Source of the DNA: Planctomycetota bacterium
GTDB lineage: Bacteria > Planctomycetota > UBA8742 > UBA2392
Direction of reading: 5' to 3'
Assembly: GCA_015075515.1 (NCBI GenBank)
Contig: JABTUE010000001.1
Span: 558,001 to 622,000 of the forward strand
DNA length: 64,000 nucleotides
The notes below the pieces were generated by a model. The model saw only the letters and a list, made by a program, of their open reading frames with translations. It was not told the DNA's origin and made no database searches. This document shows, piece after piece, positions 8,863 through 17,506 of the stretch. A program made the position numbers and the translations under genes. Numbering within the stretch: the first letter of the stretch is position 1; the number at the start of each line of letters is the position of its first letter.

Positions 8863-9558
8863 TCACGCGCGGATCCGGCGCAGCATGTCGCGGCCGCGCG
8901 CCAGCGCGCGGGCCGGGGCATTCGGCCGGCCACCGCGCAGCAGTTCGGCAATCACCGGCGCATCGGCGCGCCGCACGGCCAGCTCGCTGGTGCCGGTCTT
9001 GCCGCGGTGCAGCAGCAGCCACGTTTCGCGCGCGGGTTCGTCCGTGGGGCACAGGCCGTCACGCAGCAGCGCCTCGCGGATCGCGCTTACGTCGTAACCA
9101 AACCGTTCCAGACGCGTCGGCGCGTCTTCAGGCCACGGGCAGCCCAGCAGTTGCTCGTACCGCAGCAGGTCGCCCAGCCAGGGCGCGGCGGCCAGCGCCG
9201 GGCCCAGTTCCTTTATGAACGCCGCCAGCGCCCCGGCGTCGGCGTCGTCATTTACGCGCGTCTCAAAGGCCGGGCTTTGGGTCAGGCGGCACACCAGTTC
9301 GGCCTCGGGCACTTCCAGCACCGCCTGAAGCGCCAGCCAGGTTGCCCCCACGCGCGGACGGTACCAGGCCACGCCGATGTCCGCGGCGTGCAGATCCACC
9401 ACGCGCCGCAGCCGCGCGGGCTCAACGGCGCGCAAAAGGGCCAATTCGGTGCTGCTCAGGCCGACCGCGGGCGGCGTGCCGTGACGCAGAAAGGCCTCGC
9501 GCGTGTCGCGTTTGTAGTACAGCCGGTACAGGGCGGTGAACTGGGCGGCAAGACTCAT
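8863..9558 (-). CDS. Putative MNIO (DUF692) partner / substrate-recognition protein
   Basis: 231 residues from ATG 9558, which overlaps the TGA of the DUF692 gene (ATGA). It has the look of the DNA-binding-like partner proteins (DUF2063/MbnC/TglI type) that accompany DUF692 oxidases: an N-terminal helical part (FTALYRLYYKR, LSSTELALLRAV, RLRRVVDLHAADI) followed by YRPRVGATWLALQAVL and a long mixed C-terminal half. In characterised systems this partner binds the precursor peptide for the oxidase. The assignment rests mainly on strict linkage and general appearance, because partner families diverge strongly; I cannot name the family with certainty. Confidence 0.65.
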   Translation of the reverse strand: MSLAAQFTALYRLYYKRDTREAFLRHGTPPAVGLSSTELALLRAVEPARLRRVVDLHAADIGVAWYRPRVGATWLALQAVLEVPEAELVCRLTQSPAFETRVNDDADAGALAAFIKELGPALAAAPWLGDLLRYEQLLGCPWPEDAPTRLERFGYDVSAIREALLRDGLCPTDEPARETWLLLHRGKTGTSELAVRRADAPVIAELLRGGRPNAPARALARGRDMLRRIRA

Positions 9559-10442
9559 GGCCTGGGCCCCCAGTCCGGGCGGGCCTGGCGCAGTATGTGT
9601 CGCGCCTGCGCGCACTGGTCGAGGGCGCGGCGTTCGGTGGCGTCTTCTACTTCGATGGTGACAGCCTTGAGGTTGGGCAGTTTCGGCGCCAGTTCGCGCA
9701 GCAGCATCAGCGACGGTTCAGGGATCGGCCCGGCGCCGTGCAGATCACGGTAGATGCGGCCGCCGGGATATGTTTCGACGCGCGCACCGGCCAGGTGAAC
9801 CTCAATCACGCGCGACAGGTCAAGCTGGTCAATGCCGTGCAGCGGGTCATCGCCGCGGCCGGCGCAAAGCTGGTACGACCACAGGTGCCCCAGATCCAGC
9901 ACCAGACCGCAATCGGCGCCGTGGGCCAGGCGCGTCAGCCATTGGCACAGGTGCATGTCGCCGACCACAAACTCGTAGGGCGCGTTTTCGGGCAGCAGCG
10001 GGCAGGGCAGCCGCGCGTTCAGCGCGCGCAGGTTGGCGATGCTCGCGTTCAGCGAATCCTGGGTCAGGATCGCGGGAAAAAAGAAATCGGTGTACAGGCC
10101 GTCAATGTGGCGGACCGCCAGTTCCTCGACCGTCCAGGGCGGGTTCAGCAGGCGCTGGTTCTCCACGCAGCCCAGAATCGGCTCGTCGGGGCACAGCGCC
10201 GGCCCCACCGGGTCAAGGCCTTCGTGGTGGTAGGTGCGGGGCACCCCGGGGGGAACCTGCCGCAACAGATCGGCCGCGTCACGCCAGTTGCCGCGGGTGT
10301 AAATCTCCAGAAAGTCAAAGCCCTGCCGGTGGCGCGACACCAGCCGCCGGAAGTCGGGTCTGTCGCTGAACAGATCCACGCCAAGGCCGACGCCCAGAAC
10401 GGGCGCGGCCCTGACGCGTTCAAACGGACTTGCGGCGGGCAT
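9555..10442 (-). CDS. DUF692 / MNIO family multinuclear non-haem iron oxidase
   Basis: 295 residues with the TIM-barrel DUF692 pattern: E46 (FLEIY), H72-H73, H112, E152 (PENAPYEF), D183 and H186 (DLGHLWSY), H216 (IEVHLAG), D233-x-H235 and a closing T-I-E264-x-x-D267. These positions correspond to the iron-binding acids and histidines of MbnB/TglH-type enzymes, which oxidatively modify cysteine or other residues in short peptides to make methanobactin-like copper chelators and related RiPPs. The start overlaps the TAA of the cyclase/AAA gene by one base; the partner overlaps its stop. No short Cys-rich precursor gene is visible in the run, so the substrate may be encoded elsewhere or be a small molecule. 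Confidence 0.88.
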   Translation of the reverse strand: MPAASPFERVRAAPVLGVGLGVDLFSDRPDFRRLVSRHRQGFDFLEIYTRGNWRDAADLLRQVPPGVPRTYHHEGLDPVGPALCPDEPILGCVENQRLLNPPWTVEELAVRHIDGLYTDFFFPAILTQDSLNASIANLRALNARLPCPLLPENAPYEFVVGDMHLCQWLTRLAHGADCGLVLDLGHLWSYQLCAGRGDDPLHGIDQLDLSRVIEVHLAGARVETYPGGRIYRDLHGAGPIPEPSLMLLRELAPKLPNLKAVTIEVEDATERRALDQCAQARHILRQARPDWGPRP

Positions 10443-12808
10443 TACGACGCGGGTTTGTGCTCGGTACCCTCGGCGCGTTCGGCCGGGATCAGCACGCCTT
10501 CTTTTTCGCTTTCCAGCAGCAGCTCTTCCAGCGAGCGGCTGACCTTGCCCGAACGCTTGAGCAATTCGCCCAGCACGCGCGACAGAAAGCGCACACCCAG
10601 AATACTGGCGTGCTTGACGGTTTCGCGCACCTCGGGGCTCAGGCGGTCAATGCGCGCCGTCACCAGTGAACTCAGGCTGCCGGGCAGGCGCGCGGTGTCG
10701 GTGTTCTTGATGCGCAGCCGGCTGCGGCGCGTCGTGCCGGTGTCGCCCTTGGGCGCTTCGGCCTTTTCGAGTTCGCCGGTCTCGTTCAGGTGCAGGATCA
10801 ACTGTTCGGTGAAGAACGGGTTGCCCTTGGCCTTGCCGGTCACCAGACGCACGGCCTCGACGTCCAGTTCGGATTCACCGCCCAGCAGCACGCGGGCCAT
10901 CTGCTGGGTGAACTCTTCGCCGCTGATGGGCTTGAGCTCAAAATCGCGCAGGGTCGCGTCCTGGGCGATCTGAAGTTCCGGCTTGGTGCCGTCGTCGGCA
11001 AAGCGGCTGGTGGCGATAATCGCCAGCGGCAGCGCCGCCACGTTGCGCGTCATGGCCGTAAACCAGGCCGCGGTGCTGGCGTCCATCCAGTGCGTGTCTT
11101 CCATTTCCAGCACCACCGGGGCGGTGTGGGCCAGCGCGCGCAGCAGTTCCTTGACGGCGATGATGCGGTTTTCGTGGCGCAGCTTGGGGTCGTCCAGCCT
11201 GGCAAACGGCGAATCGTCCCAGTGGCAGTCCACCAGGTCGGCGCAGAAACTCATGGTGCGGGTCAGTTCGCTGCGGGTGGATTCAGGCACGCGCTGGTCT
11301 TTTTCCAGCACGGTGTAGCGTTCCTCGATCGCCTTTTTCTTGGCTTCCTGGCTGGCACTTTCCGAGATGGCAAAAAAGCTGCGCAGCCAGGTGCTGACGG
11401 CGTTCCAGCCGCTCTTGTGCACGCCGTCGCAGGGCATGGTGATCCAGTGGAAGGGCTGGCCGCGTTCCTCCAGCTTGGCGCGCAGCGCCGCCACCAGGCG
11501 CGTCTTGCCCAGGCCGGGCTCACCCAGCAGGCGCAGCACACCCACAAACTTCGGCTCTTTGCCCAGAATCGGGTCAATGAACGCCTGCAACTCGGCCAGT
11601 TCGGCGTCGCGGCCCAGCATCGGGTTGCGGTACACAAAACCGCGCATGCGGCCGCGCAGGCCGCTGGGCGAAAACACGACCGCTTCCTTTTCCTTGCCCT
11701 TGAGAATGCGCGTGCCCTTGTTCTGGAACTCCCAGCGTTTTTCGCTGGCGGCTGTCACGCGCTGGCTGACCAGCGTCTGGCCGGGGTCGGCGGCTGTCAT
11801 CAGGCGCGCGGCCGTGTTCACGGCGTCGCCGATGCATGTCCATTCGTTGCGGCGTGAACCGCCCAGAATGCCCGAATACACCAGGCCGGCGTCAATGCCC
11901 GCGCTGACACTGACACCCTTGAGGTCCGACAGCGCCGGCGGCAGCGCGGCCACAAAGCTGACCGCCACGGCCTCGGCGTTTTCGGTGGCGATCGGGGCGC
12001 CGAAGAACACCAGCGCGGTGAAGCCCTTGTCGCCGAAGTCAATCTTGTTCAGTGTGCCGCCGTGGCGCATGCAGCCGGCGCACAGCGCGCGGAACACGCT
12101 TTCAATGCCGGCGTGGTCGTTCACGCCCCGGAATGTCAAAAACACCGGCACCACATGGCGCAACTCGGCGCGCTCGCCGGCATCCAGAACCTGGTCGCGG
12201 AAGTAGTGCTTCAGCACCCCGCGGTCGTTCACGGCCTCGGTGGCGGGGGGCGCCGCACCCTGTTCTTTTTTGTCGGCCGCAAGCGCCGGGCCGGTGGCAA
12301 TCTGGCCGCGCTCGGCCTTGTGTTCGGCCGCCGCGGCGCCGTCCACGGCCGGGCCGCGGAAGTACCAGGTGGTGGCGGAGGTCTGGGGGTCATGGCACAG
12401 GCCCCATTCAATGTTGCCGCTTTCGGCGCCGACCTTCACGCCGAACGCGAAGTCGCCGTGCCGCGTCTTGCTGGTGCCGTGCTCGGCAAAAAAGCGCGTG
12501 ATTTCGCCCGCGGCGTCCAGCGCGCGGCGGGCCGAACCCGCCGACTGCGGAAACACCGCCGTAAACGCGTCGCCCGCAAACCCCGCAATAAAGCCGCCGC
12601 GCTGGTGCACCGCGTTGACCATCGGGTCAAAGATGCGCGTCAGTTCGCGCGACATCAGTTCGGCGCCGGCGTCGCCCAGCTTGAAGGCCACTTCGGTCAG
12701 GTTGGTGAAGCCGCTGACGTCCACAAACAGCACCGTGCCGGCAAACTGGCCCTGGTTCTTGCCCGCCTGCCGCTGCTGTTCGACAAATGCCGGAACGAAG
12801 TTCTGCAT
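10442..12808 (-). CDS. Class III adenylate/guanylate cyclase domains + AAA ATPase, short C-terminus
   Basis: 788 residues. A first cyclase-like domain at the N-terminus has FVDVSGFTNLTE and GGFIAGFAGDAF. A second (about 230-370) has GIDAGLVYSGILGG and WTCIGDAVNTAARLM. An AAA/STAND-type ATPase follows, with Walker A GEPGLGKTRL and Walker B-like VVLEMEDTHWMD. Paired cyclase domains make cAMP at their interface; the ATPase normally feeds a long TPR sensor. Here the protein ends soon after the ATPase winged-helix part, without the F-R-H-x-L-x3-A-Y segment and TPRs usual for the family. The gene heads the MNIO transcript, so cAMP signalling and the MNIO pair may be linked. Which cyclase residues are catalytic cannot be settled by eye. 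Confidence 0.85.
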   Translation of the reverse strand: MQNFVPAFVEQQRQAGKNQGQFAGTVLFVDVSGFTNLTEVAFKLGDAGAELMSRELTRIFDPMVNAVHQRGGFIAGFAGDAFTAVFPQSAGSARRALDAAGEITRFFAEHGTSKTRHGDFAFGVKVGAESGNIEWGLCHDPQTSATTWYFRGPAVDGAAAAEHKAERGQIATGPALAADKKEQGAAPPATEAVNDRGVLKHYFRDQVLDAGERAELRHVVPVFLTFRGVNDHAGIESVFRALCAGCMRHGGTLNKIDFGDKGFTALVFFGAPIATENAEAVAVSFVAALPPALSDLKGVSVSAGIDAGLVYSGILGGSRRNEWTCIGDAVNTAARLMTAADPGQTLVSQRVTAASEKRWEFQNKGTRILKGKEKEAVVFSPSGLRGRMRGFVYRNPMLGRDAELAELQAFIDPILGKEPKFVGVLRLLGEPGLGKTRLVAALRAKLEERGQPFHWITMPCDGVHKSGWNAVSTWLRSFFAISESASQEAKKKAIEERYTVLEKDQRVPESTRSELTRTMSFCADLVDCHWDDSPFARLDDPKLRHENRIIAVKELLRALAHTAPVVLEMEDTHWMDASTAAWFTAMTRNVAALPLAIIATSRFADDGTKPELQIAQDATLRDFELKPISGEEFTQQMARVLLGGESELDVEAVRLVTGKAKGNPFFTEQLILHLNETGELEKAEAPKGDTGTTRRSRLRIKNTDTARLPGSLSSLVTARIDRLSPEVRETVKHASILGVRFLSRVLGELLKRSGKVSRSLEELLLESEKEGVLIPAERAEGTEHKPAS

Positions 12809-12868
12809 GGCTTGCCCTCAATGTTCAGGAAGTGTGATTATTGCTTCGGTTGGCCCACGGGCCAGTAC

Positions 12869-14743
12869 CTACTCGGTGACTCCGCCCAGCCAAAGCAGCC
12901 ATTCCAGAAGCACCAGCCCCAGCACCAGATACAACAGCAGCCCCGGCAACAGGTCGCGCCAGTCCAAAACCCGCGCCGGGTTCAGCGCCCCAAAATCAGC
13001 CCGTGCATGGGCCACAAAGGGCAGGGCCTGCTCGGATTCGTCGGCCCAAAGCACGCACACATGGCCCAGCACCTCGCCACCGTCACGGGCAATCTGCCAC
13101 AGGCCCGGCGCCGCAAACGGGCCAAGGCCGGCACGCCCGTCGGGGCCGACGGCGAGTTCCCAGACCGGCGGCACGCGCGCGGGCGGGCCACTTTCGCGAC
13201 GCACTGTCAGCCGTCCCGGCGGAAGCGAAAGCTCGATCGTCTGGGTCATGCCCAGAAACGGCGGGATGCCCCAATCGCGCGGGGCCTGCACCGCCGCCAG
13301 CCAGCGCACCAGCAGCAACAACCCGCCCAGGTCACCACGCTGATCCAAAAGCGTGCTGAGATGCGGCACAAACCCGCAATACAGCACGCGCGTGCCGCCG
13401 ATTTCGCCGTCGGCAATCAACACCCGGCCCAGCGGATCCGAAAGCAGCGGCCGCAGCGGCGAGTCTTCCAGCGGCCAGGCCTGCTGCGCCGACAGCAGCG
13501 ACAGGTCCGGCAGTTCAAAATCCGCCGGTGTTTGCGCCCGCTGGAACCCAGGCTTTACGCTGACCGGCGCGCCGACCCGCCCCCAGGCCGCGGGGATGGC
13601 GCCAAAGCACAGCGCCGCTCGGCAGTCCGGCACGCGCGGGGCCACACGGTCCATGACCACCAGGTCGGCGTCATCCCGGCGCGTTTCTGCACCGGGCAGC
13701 AGCACACCCAGCGCCTCGGATAAAAACGGATTATCGCGACCGTCTTCGGCCGGGTGCCACAGCGCCAGCGAAGCCAACGCGTCGTTGCGCAGCCGGAACT
13801 CGACGCGATCGTCCAGGGCCAGCGCGTCGCCTTTGGCCAGCGCCAGCACACCCGACCCGGAGCCGTGGTCGCGCGGCAGGTCAAACTCCAGCGCCGGCCC
13901 TTGCGCTCTGGCCGCCGCGCCGGCGCGCGACGGGGGCGGCTGCAACAGCACCGGGCCGCCCCGGCGTGTGGCGGCCTCCAGCCTGGGGCCGGCTGCCGTT
14001 GGAACAACGCCAACGGCGGTAATCCCGTCATTTTCGGCCGCCGCGCCGAAAGTTTCGACCAGCACCGGCAGGCCGCCAAGCGCAAACCAGTCGCCGCCGG
14101 CCGCCGCCAGCCTCGCCGGCGGATCGCGGCGCGCCAGTCCGGGCGCGTCGTCTCCCAGCCACCACAGAACCGTCTGCGGCGCGGGCCGGTCCGGCAGACC
14201 CGGCGGCACCTGCCAGGCCGCCACGGCAGCGGCCAGGGCGGAAAGATCCGGCGCGGCAAAATCAATGTCTTCGTGCAGTTGCGGCCGGTCGCCGGCACGC
14301 AACCAGGGCGTGCCGACGGGCCGGCCGGATTCGAACTGGTAAATCACGGCGCGGTCGTCAGGCCCCAGCGCGGCCAGGATTTCCAGCGCGCGGGCGTTGG
14401 CCAGGGCGCGGCGGGTGGTGGCGCCGTGGCGGGCGGCCATGCTGGGCGTGGCGTCAACGGCAATCGCCACCAGCAGCGGCGCCGGCCGTTCGGCCGGGGG
14501 TCGCCCCAATCCTGCCACGTACAGTACCACGCCGCCCAGAATCAACCCGGCCAGCGCCAGCGTCAGCGCCGCCCGCAGCAGGCGTTTCCAGCCCGGCGGG
14601 CGAACCCGGCGCGCCACGGCCTGCCACACCTGGCCGTAGGTCACGCGGGCGCGCGCGTACCGCCGCGCCAGCAGGTACGCCGCGTACAGCACGACGGACA
14701 GCGCAAACAGCCACAGCCACTGGGCGCGGGCGAACTCCAGCAT
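12869..14743 (-). CDS. BatA-like membrane protein with VWA-type domain
   Basis: 624 residues from ATG 14743 (MLEFARAQWLWLFALS). Two N-terminal membrane helices (about 8-25 and 55-80) precede a von Willebrand A-like domain with D-A-T-P-S in place of the D-x-S-x-S metal motif. A long periplasmic region and a C-terminal membrane helix (LLPGLLLYLVLGLVLLEWLLWL) follow. This layout is that of the Bat/aerotolerance and N-terminal double-TM family that accompanies MoxR and DUF58 proteins. The gene starts 20 nt after the DUF58 stop; without separating them, the frameshift in DUF58 makes both look like one 924-residue protein. No MoxR gene is adjacent, although one lies at 63388. Confidence 0.82.
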   Translation of the reverse strand: MLEFARAQWLWLFALSVVLYAAYLLARRYARARVTYGQVWQAVARRVRPPGWKRLLRAALTLALAGLILGGVVLYVAGLGRPPAERPAPLLVAIAVDATPSMAARHGATTRRALANARALEILAALGPDDRAVIYQFESGRPVGTPWLRAGDRPQLHEDIDFAAPDLSALAAAVAAWQVPPGLPDRPAPQTVLWWLGDDAPGLARRDPPARLAAAGGDWFALGGLPVLVETFGAAAENDGITAVGVVPTAAGPRLEAATRRGGPVLLQPPPSRAGAAARAQGPALEFDLPRDHGSGSGVLALAKGDALALDDRVEFRLRNDALASLALWHPAEDGRDNPFLSEALGVLLPGAETRRDDADLVVMDRVAPRVPDCRAALCFGAIPAAWGRVGAPVSVKPGFQRAQTPADFELPDLSLLSAQQAWPLEDSPLRPLLSDPLGRVLIADGEIGGTRVLYCGFVPHLSTLLDQRGDLGGLLLLVRWLAAVQAPRDWGIPPFLGMTQTIELSLPPGRLTVRRESGPPARVPPVWELAVGPDGRAGLGPFAAPGLWQIARDGGEVLGHVCVLWADESEQALPFVAHARADFGALNPARVLDWRDLLPGLLLYLVLGLVLLEWLLWLGGVTE

Positions 14744-14763
14744 GCCGCAAGGGTAGCGGCGTT

Positions 14764-15643
14764 TCAGCCGCCGCGCGAGGCCAGCAGCCCCTGCCGCGAA
14801 AGCGCCGCCAGAACCGGTTCCAGGGGCGCGGCGCTGTCGAACTCGACCAGCCCGGCGCCGGTGGCGCGCACGGCGTGGGCGGCAGCAGCGCGCCAGCGGG
14901 CAACTTCGTCGCGGTAGGCGCGCAGGACGTTGTCGTCCACACGCAGTTTCAGCGGGCCGTGGCCCGCGGCACCTGCAGACGCTGAAACCCGCCAGCGACG
15001 GCGCCAGTTCTTCCGCCGCGTGCACGCACAGGCACAGCGCCCGGCCGCCGTGCCGCGCGCACTGGCGCAACAGCGCCAGCGGGCCGTCCATGCGCTGCAG
15101 GTCGCTGACCAGCAGCAGCACCGTGTCGGCGCCGCCGGCCGAGGCCAGCTCCAGCCACGCGCGCGAACAATCGGCCGGCGCGCCGGCCACGGGCATTTCC
15201 CGCAAAGCTTCCAGCATCCGGTTCTCGGCCGCGCCTTCAAAGCCGCGTGGCGATTCACCCAGCGCGCCCAGCCACAGGCGATCCGTGCCGGCCAGGGCGA
15301 CAATCGCGGCCGCGGCCGCGGCGCGTCGCGCCGCCAGCCATTTGTCGGCCGCGCCGAAGTTCATGGTCGGGGTGTTGTCCAGCGCCACCAGCACGCGCCA
15401 GCGGCCGGGCGCCTCGAACAGCTTGACGAACAACTGGCCCAGCCGGCCGTACACGTTCCAGTCCACGCGCCGCAGGTCGTCGCCGCGCGCGTAGGCGCGA
15501 TGGGCGGCAAATTCCTGGCCCGCGCCCAGCGCCCGGGCCGCGCGTTCGCCCCGCGCCGACGCCCGCACCACGCGCGCCCCGGCCAGACGCAGCCGCCGCA
15601 GCCGTGTCAGTTCACGCTCCGTAAGCAGAGGCCCGGCCGTCAC
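14764..15643 (-). CDS. DUF58 protein (MoxR-associated), interrupted by one frameshift
   Basis: Starts at GTG 15643, directly after the ccmD-like stop. The diagnostic DUF58 segment R-x-Y-x2-G-D-D-L-R-R-V-D-W-N is present (HRAYARGDDLRRVDWNVY), followed by VLVALDNTPTMNFG and a VWA-like fold. At about 14960-14985 the frame must shift by one base: after SLAGFSV the sense continues in another frame as AAGHGPLKLRVDDN and ends LLASRGG at 14764. Uncorrected, the frame runs through arginine-rich nonsense into the BatA-like gene. DUF58 proteins act with MoxR chaperones in assembling or activating other proteins. The indel may be a sequencing error; if real, the last ~70 residues are lost. Confidence 0.85.
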
Positions 15644-16030
15644 CTAGCCGCCCTTGCCCTCGCGGGCGTCGCGCAGGCGCTGCAGTTCCGCCGCGCGTTT
15701 GTGCGCGCCCAGCGCCTGGAACACAATAAACGCCGCCAGCACCGTCCAGACCGCCGCGTTGGAAAACCACAGGCTGCGCAACGATCCTTCCATGCCGGCC
15801 TTTTCCTGGGCCACGCGCTTTTCCAGTTCGGCCCGGTATTCGGCCTCAAGCTGCTTGCGCAGTTCGGTTTCGGCGGGCGACCGCGGCGCCCCGGCATCAT
15901 TGGCCGGGCGCAGGGTTTCGGCCTTGGAGTCAGCGGCCAGCGGCGCGGCAAAAACCGCCACAAGCAGCACCAGCACCCCCGTCAGGCACCACGCCGCGAA
16001 CCGGGACCGTGTCTCTGCAATCTGTTTCAC
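15644..16030 (-). CDS. CcmD-like protein with N-terminal signal sequence
   Basis: 128 residues from GTG 16030, which overlaps the ccmC TGA. A hydrophobic N-terminal segment (about 12-32) is followed by a charged linker. A single membrane helix (VWTVLAAFIVFQALG, about 93-108) then leads into KRAAELQRLRDAREG. The helix-plus-basic-coil tail is what the short haem-exporter subunit CcmD looks like (usually 40-70 residues). CcmD releases holo-CcmE from CcmABC. The extra ~80 N-terminal residues with a likely signal peptide are longer than the classical form. Assigned chiefly by position right after ccmB and ccmC; no ccmA or ccmE is next to it. Confidence 0.7.
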   Translation of the reverse strand: MKQIAETRSRFAAWCLTGVLVLLVAVFAAPLAADSKAETLRPANDAGAPRSPAETELRKQLEAEYRAELEKRVAQEKAGMEGSLRSLWFSNAAVWTVLAAFIVFQALGAHKRAAELQRLRDAREGKGG

Positions 16031-16773
16031 GCCGCGCGCTCCAGCTCAATCTGCCGTCCCAGCTCGTTCCACTGGTAGCGCAGCGCCACCAGCGCCACCA
16101 GCGCCACCAGCACGCCCAGCCCTGCCACCCTCTGGGTCAGGGCGACTTCGGGGGCGCTGAGCTGATCCTTGAAGCTCAGCGGGTGGGCAATGCGCCCGAT
16201 CTCCACGGCCTTGCTGACCAGCGGGTACAGCGGCCCCAGCAGAATGCCGTACACGGCCGTGATCTGGGTGACCTGGGCCCGCGACTGGGCCTGACCCAGC
16301 GCCCGGCGCACCACCAGCAGCGCGGCAAAGGCCAGCCACAGGATCAACATCGTGGTCAGGCGCGGCTCCCAGTTCCAGCCGCTGCCCAGGCGCCCGCTGC
16401 CCCAGGCAAAGTCGGCCCACAGCGTGCCGGTCAGCAGCACCAGCGCGCCAAAGGCCAGGCCGCCCTCGGCGGCGCTGACCACCAGCGACTCCCATTGGGG
16501 TTTGCGCGTCAGCAGCAGCATCACGCCGCCCAAAGCCGTCAGCCCGCAACAGGTCGCGGTGGCGTAGGCGCTGGGCAGGTGGATGAAGAAAATGCGATAG
16601 CTTTCATACAGGCTGACCGGCGCGCCGCCGTCGGGCGTAACCACCCACAGCGTGCCGGGCGTGATCTGGGTGGGCGTGTAGAAGTACGACAGGTACAGCG
16701 TGGCCTGCACGCCCGCCAGCCCCAGAGCGGCCAGCGCCACGACAACCAGCCAGCTGTGCGATCGTGACTTCAC
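16027..16773 (-). CDS. ccmC: Cytochrome c biogenesis protein CcmC (haem handling)
   Basis: 248 residues from GTG 16773. Six membrane helices are visible. The periplasmic haem-binding segment W-G-S-G-W-N-W-E-P-R-L-T is the tryptophan-rich WWD-type motif. Two external histidines, in IHLPSAY and IGRIAHPLSF, match the axial ligands of the family. CcmC presents haem to CcmE in system I cytochrome c maturation. Both ends overlap neighbours by GTGA (ccmB before, ccmD-like after), so the three are translationally coupled. The many CxxCH proteins in this window are natural clients. Confidence 0.92.
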   Translation of the reverse strand: MKSRSHSWLVVVALAALGLAGVQATLYLSYFYTPTQITPGTLWVVTPDGGAPVSLYESYRIFFIHLPSAYATATCCGLTALGGVMLLLTRKPQWESLVVSAAEGGLAFGALVLLTGTLWADFAWGSGRLGSGWNWEPRLTTMLILWLAFAALLVVRRALGQAQSRAQVTQITAVYGILLGPLYPLVSKAVEIGRIAHPLSFKDQLSAPEVALTQRVAGLGVLVALVALVALRYQWNELGRQIELERAA

Positions 16774-17477
16774 GCTTCGTTAAGCCTTCCGAACAGCAGC
16801 AAGCCAAGCGCGGCGAATGTAGCGTCACAGATTCCCAGCAGCAACACAAACGGCAGCGCCGCGCGCCAGCCCTGGCCGCCGGCCAGCGCGTCGGTGGCAA
16901 AGGCCGCGCCGGCAAACACCGGCACAACCACGGGCAGCAGCAGAATCGCCAGCAGCGCCTCGCCCCCGCGCACGCGCCCGGTGGCCGAAGCCAGCAGCAC
17001 CCCCGGCGCCAGCACCCCGATGTCGGCCAGCGGCACAATCAGCAGCAGCAGCGGCTGGTCCCACAGGCCAAAGCGCAGCAGCGGCACCGCCAGCAGCACC
17101 ATCAGCGCCTGGGTCGCCAGCAGCAGACACAGCACCGTGACCAGCCGCGCGGTATACGCCAGCGCCGCGTCGTGCGGCGCCGCCAGCAGCGCGTGCACAA
17201 AACCCCGGCGCAGATCGGACACCGCCGCGCGGTTCAGCCCCACCAGCGCGGCAAACAGGCTGCACACCCACAACATGGCCAGCACGAAGCGGTGAAACGT
17301 CTCGTCCACGGCCAGCGAACGCACGCCCAGTCCCAGCACCACCACGCACAACACGGCAAACAGCGCCATCGAGGAAAGCAGCGACCGCGTGCGCCATTCC
17401 ACCACCGCCTCGCGGGCCAGCATGGCCCTCAACGCGGCAAGGGAAGAGGGAGTCGCGCTGTGGGGTTGGTCGCTCAT
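16770..17477 (-). CDS. ccmB: Haem exporter membrane protein CcmB
   Basis: 235 residues from ATG 17477 (MSDQPHSATPSSLAALRAML). A short cytoplasmic N-terminus (LAREAVVEWRTR) and six hydrophobic helices are seen. Internal motifs F-A-A-L-V-G-L-N-R and DLRRGFVHALLAAP match the CcmB pattern of the CcmABCD ATPase complex that releases holo-CcmE. An upstream in-frame extension to 17555 is open but has no CcmB character and overlaps the spacer to the regulator gene. No CcmA ATPase is next to it; the ABC ATPase at 59388 belongs to a different family. Confidence 0.9.
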   Translation of the reverse strand: MSDQPHSATPSSLAALRAMLAREAVVEWRTRSLLSSMALFAVLCVVVLGLGVRSLAVDETFHRFVLAMLWVCSLFAALVGLNRAAVSDLRRGFVHALLAAPHDAALAYTARLVTVLCLLLATQALMVLLAVPLLRFGLWDQPLLLLIVPLADIGVLAPGVLLASATGRVRGGEALLAILLLPVVVPVFAGAAFATDALAGGQGWRAALPFVLLLGICDATFAALGLLLFGRLNEA

Positions 17478-17506
17478 GGGCCTGAACGCGCCGCCGGCGC
17501 GGTGCA

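Noticed and set aside
12869..15643. Genuine DUF58-BatA fusion protein
   Set aside because: The joining ~75 residues are arginine-rich nonsense and the correct DUF58 C-terminus is readable in the adjacent frame with its own stop.
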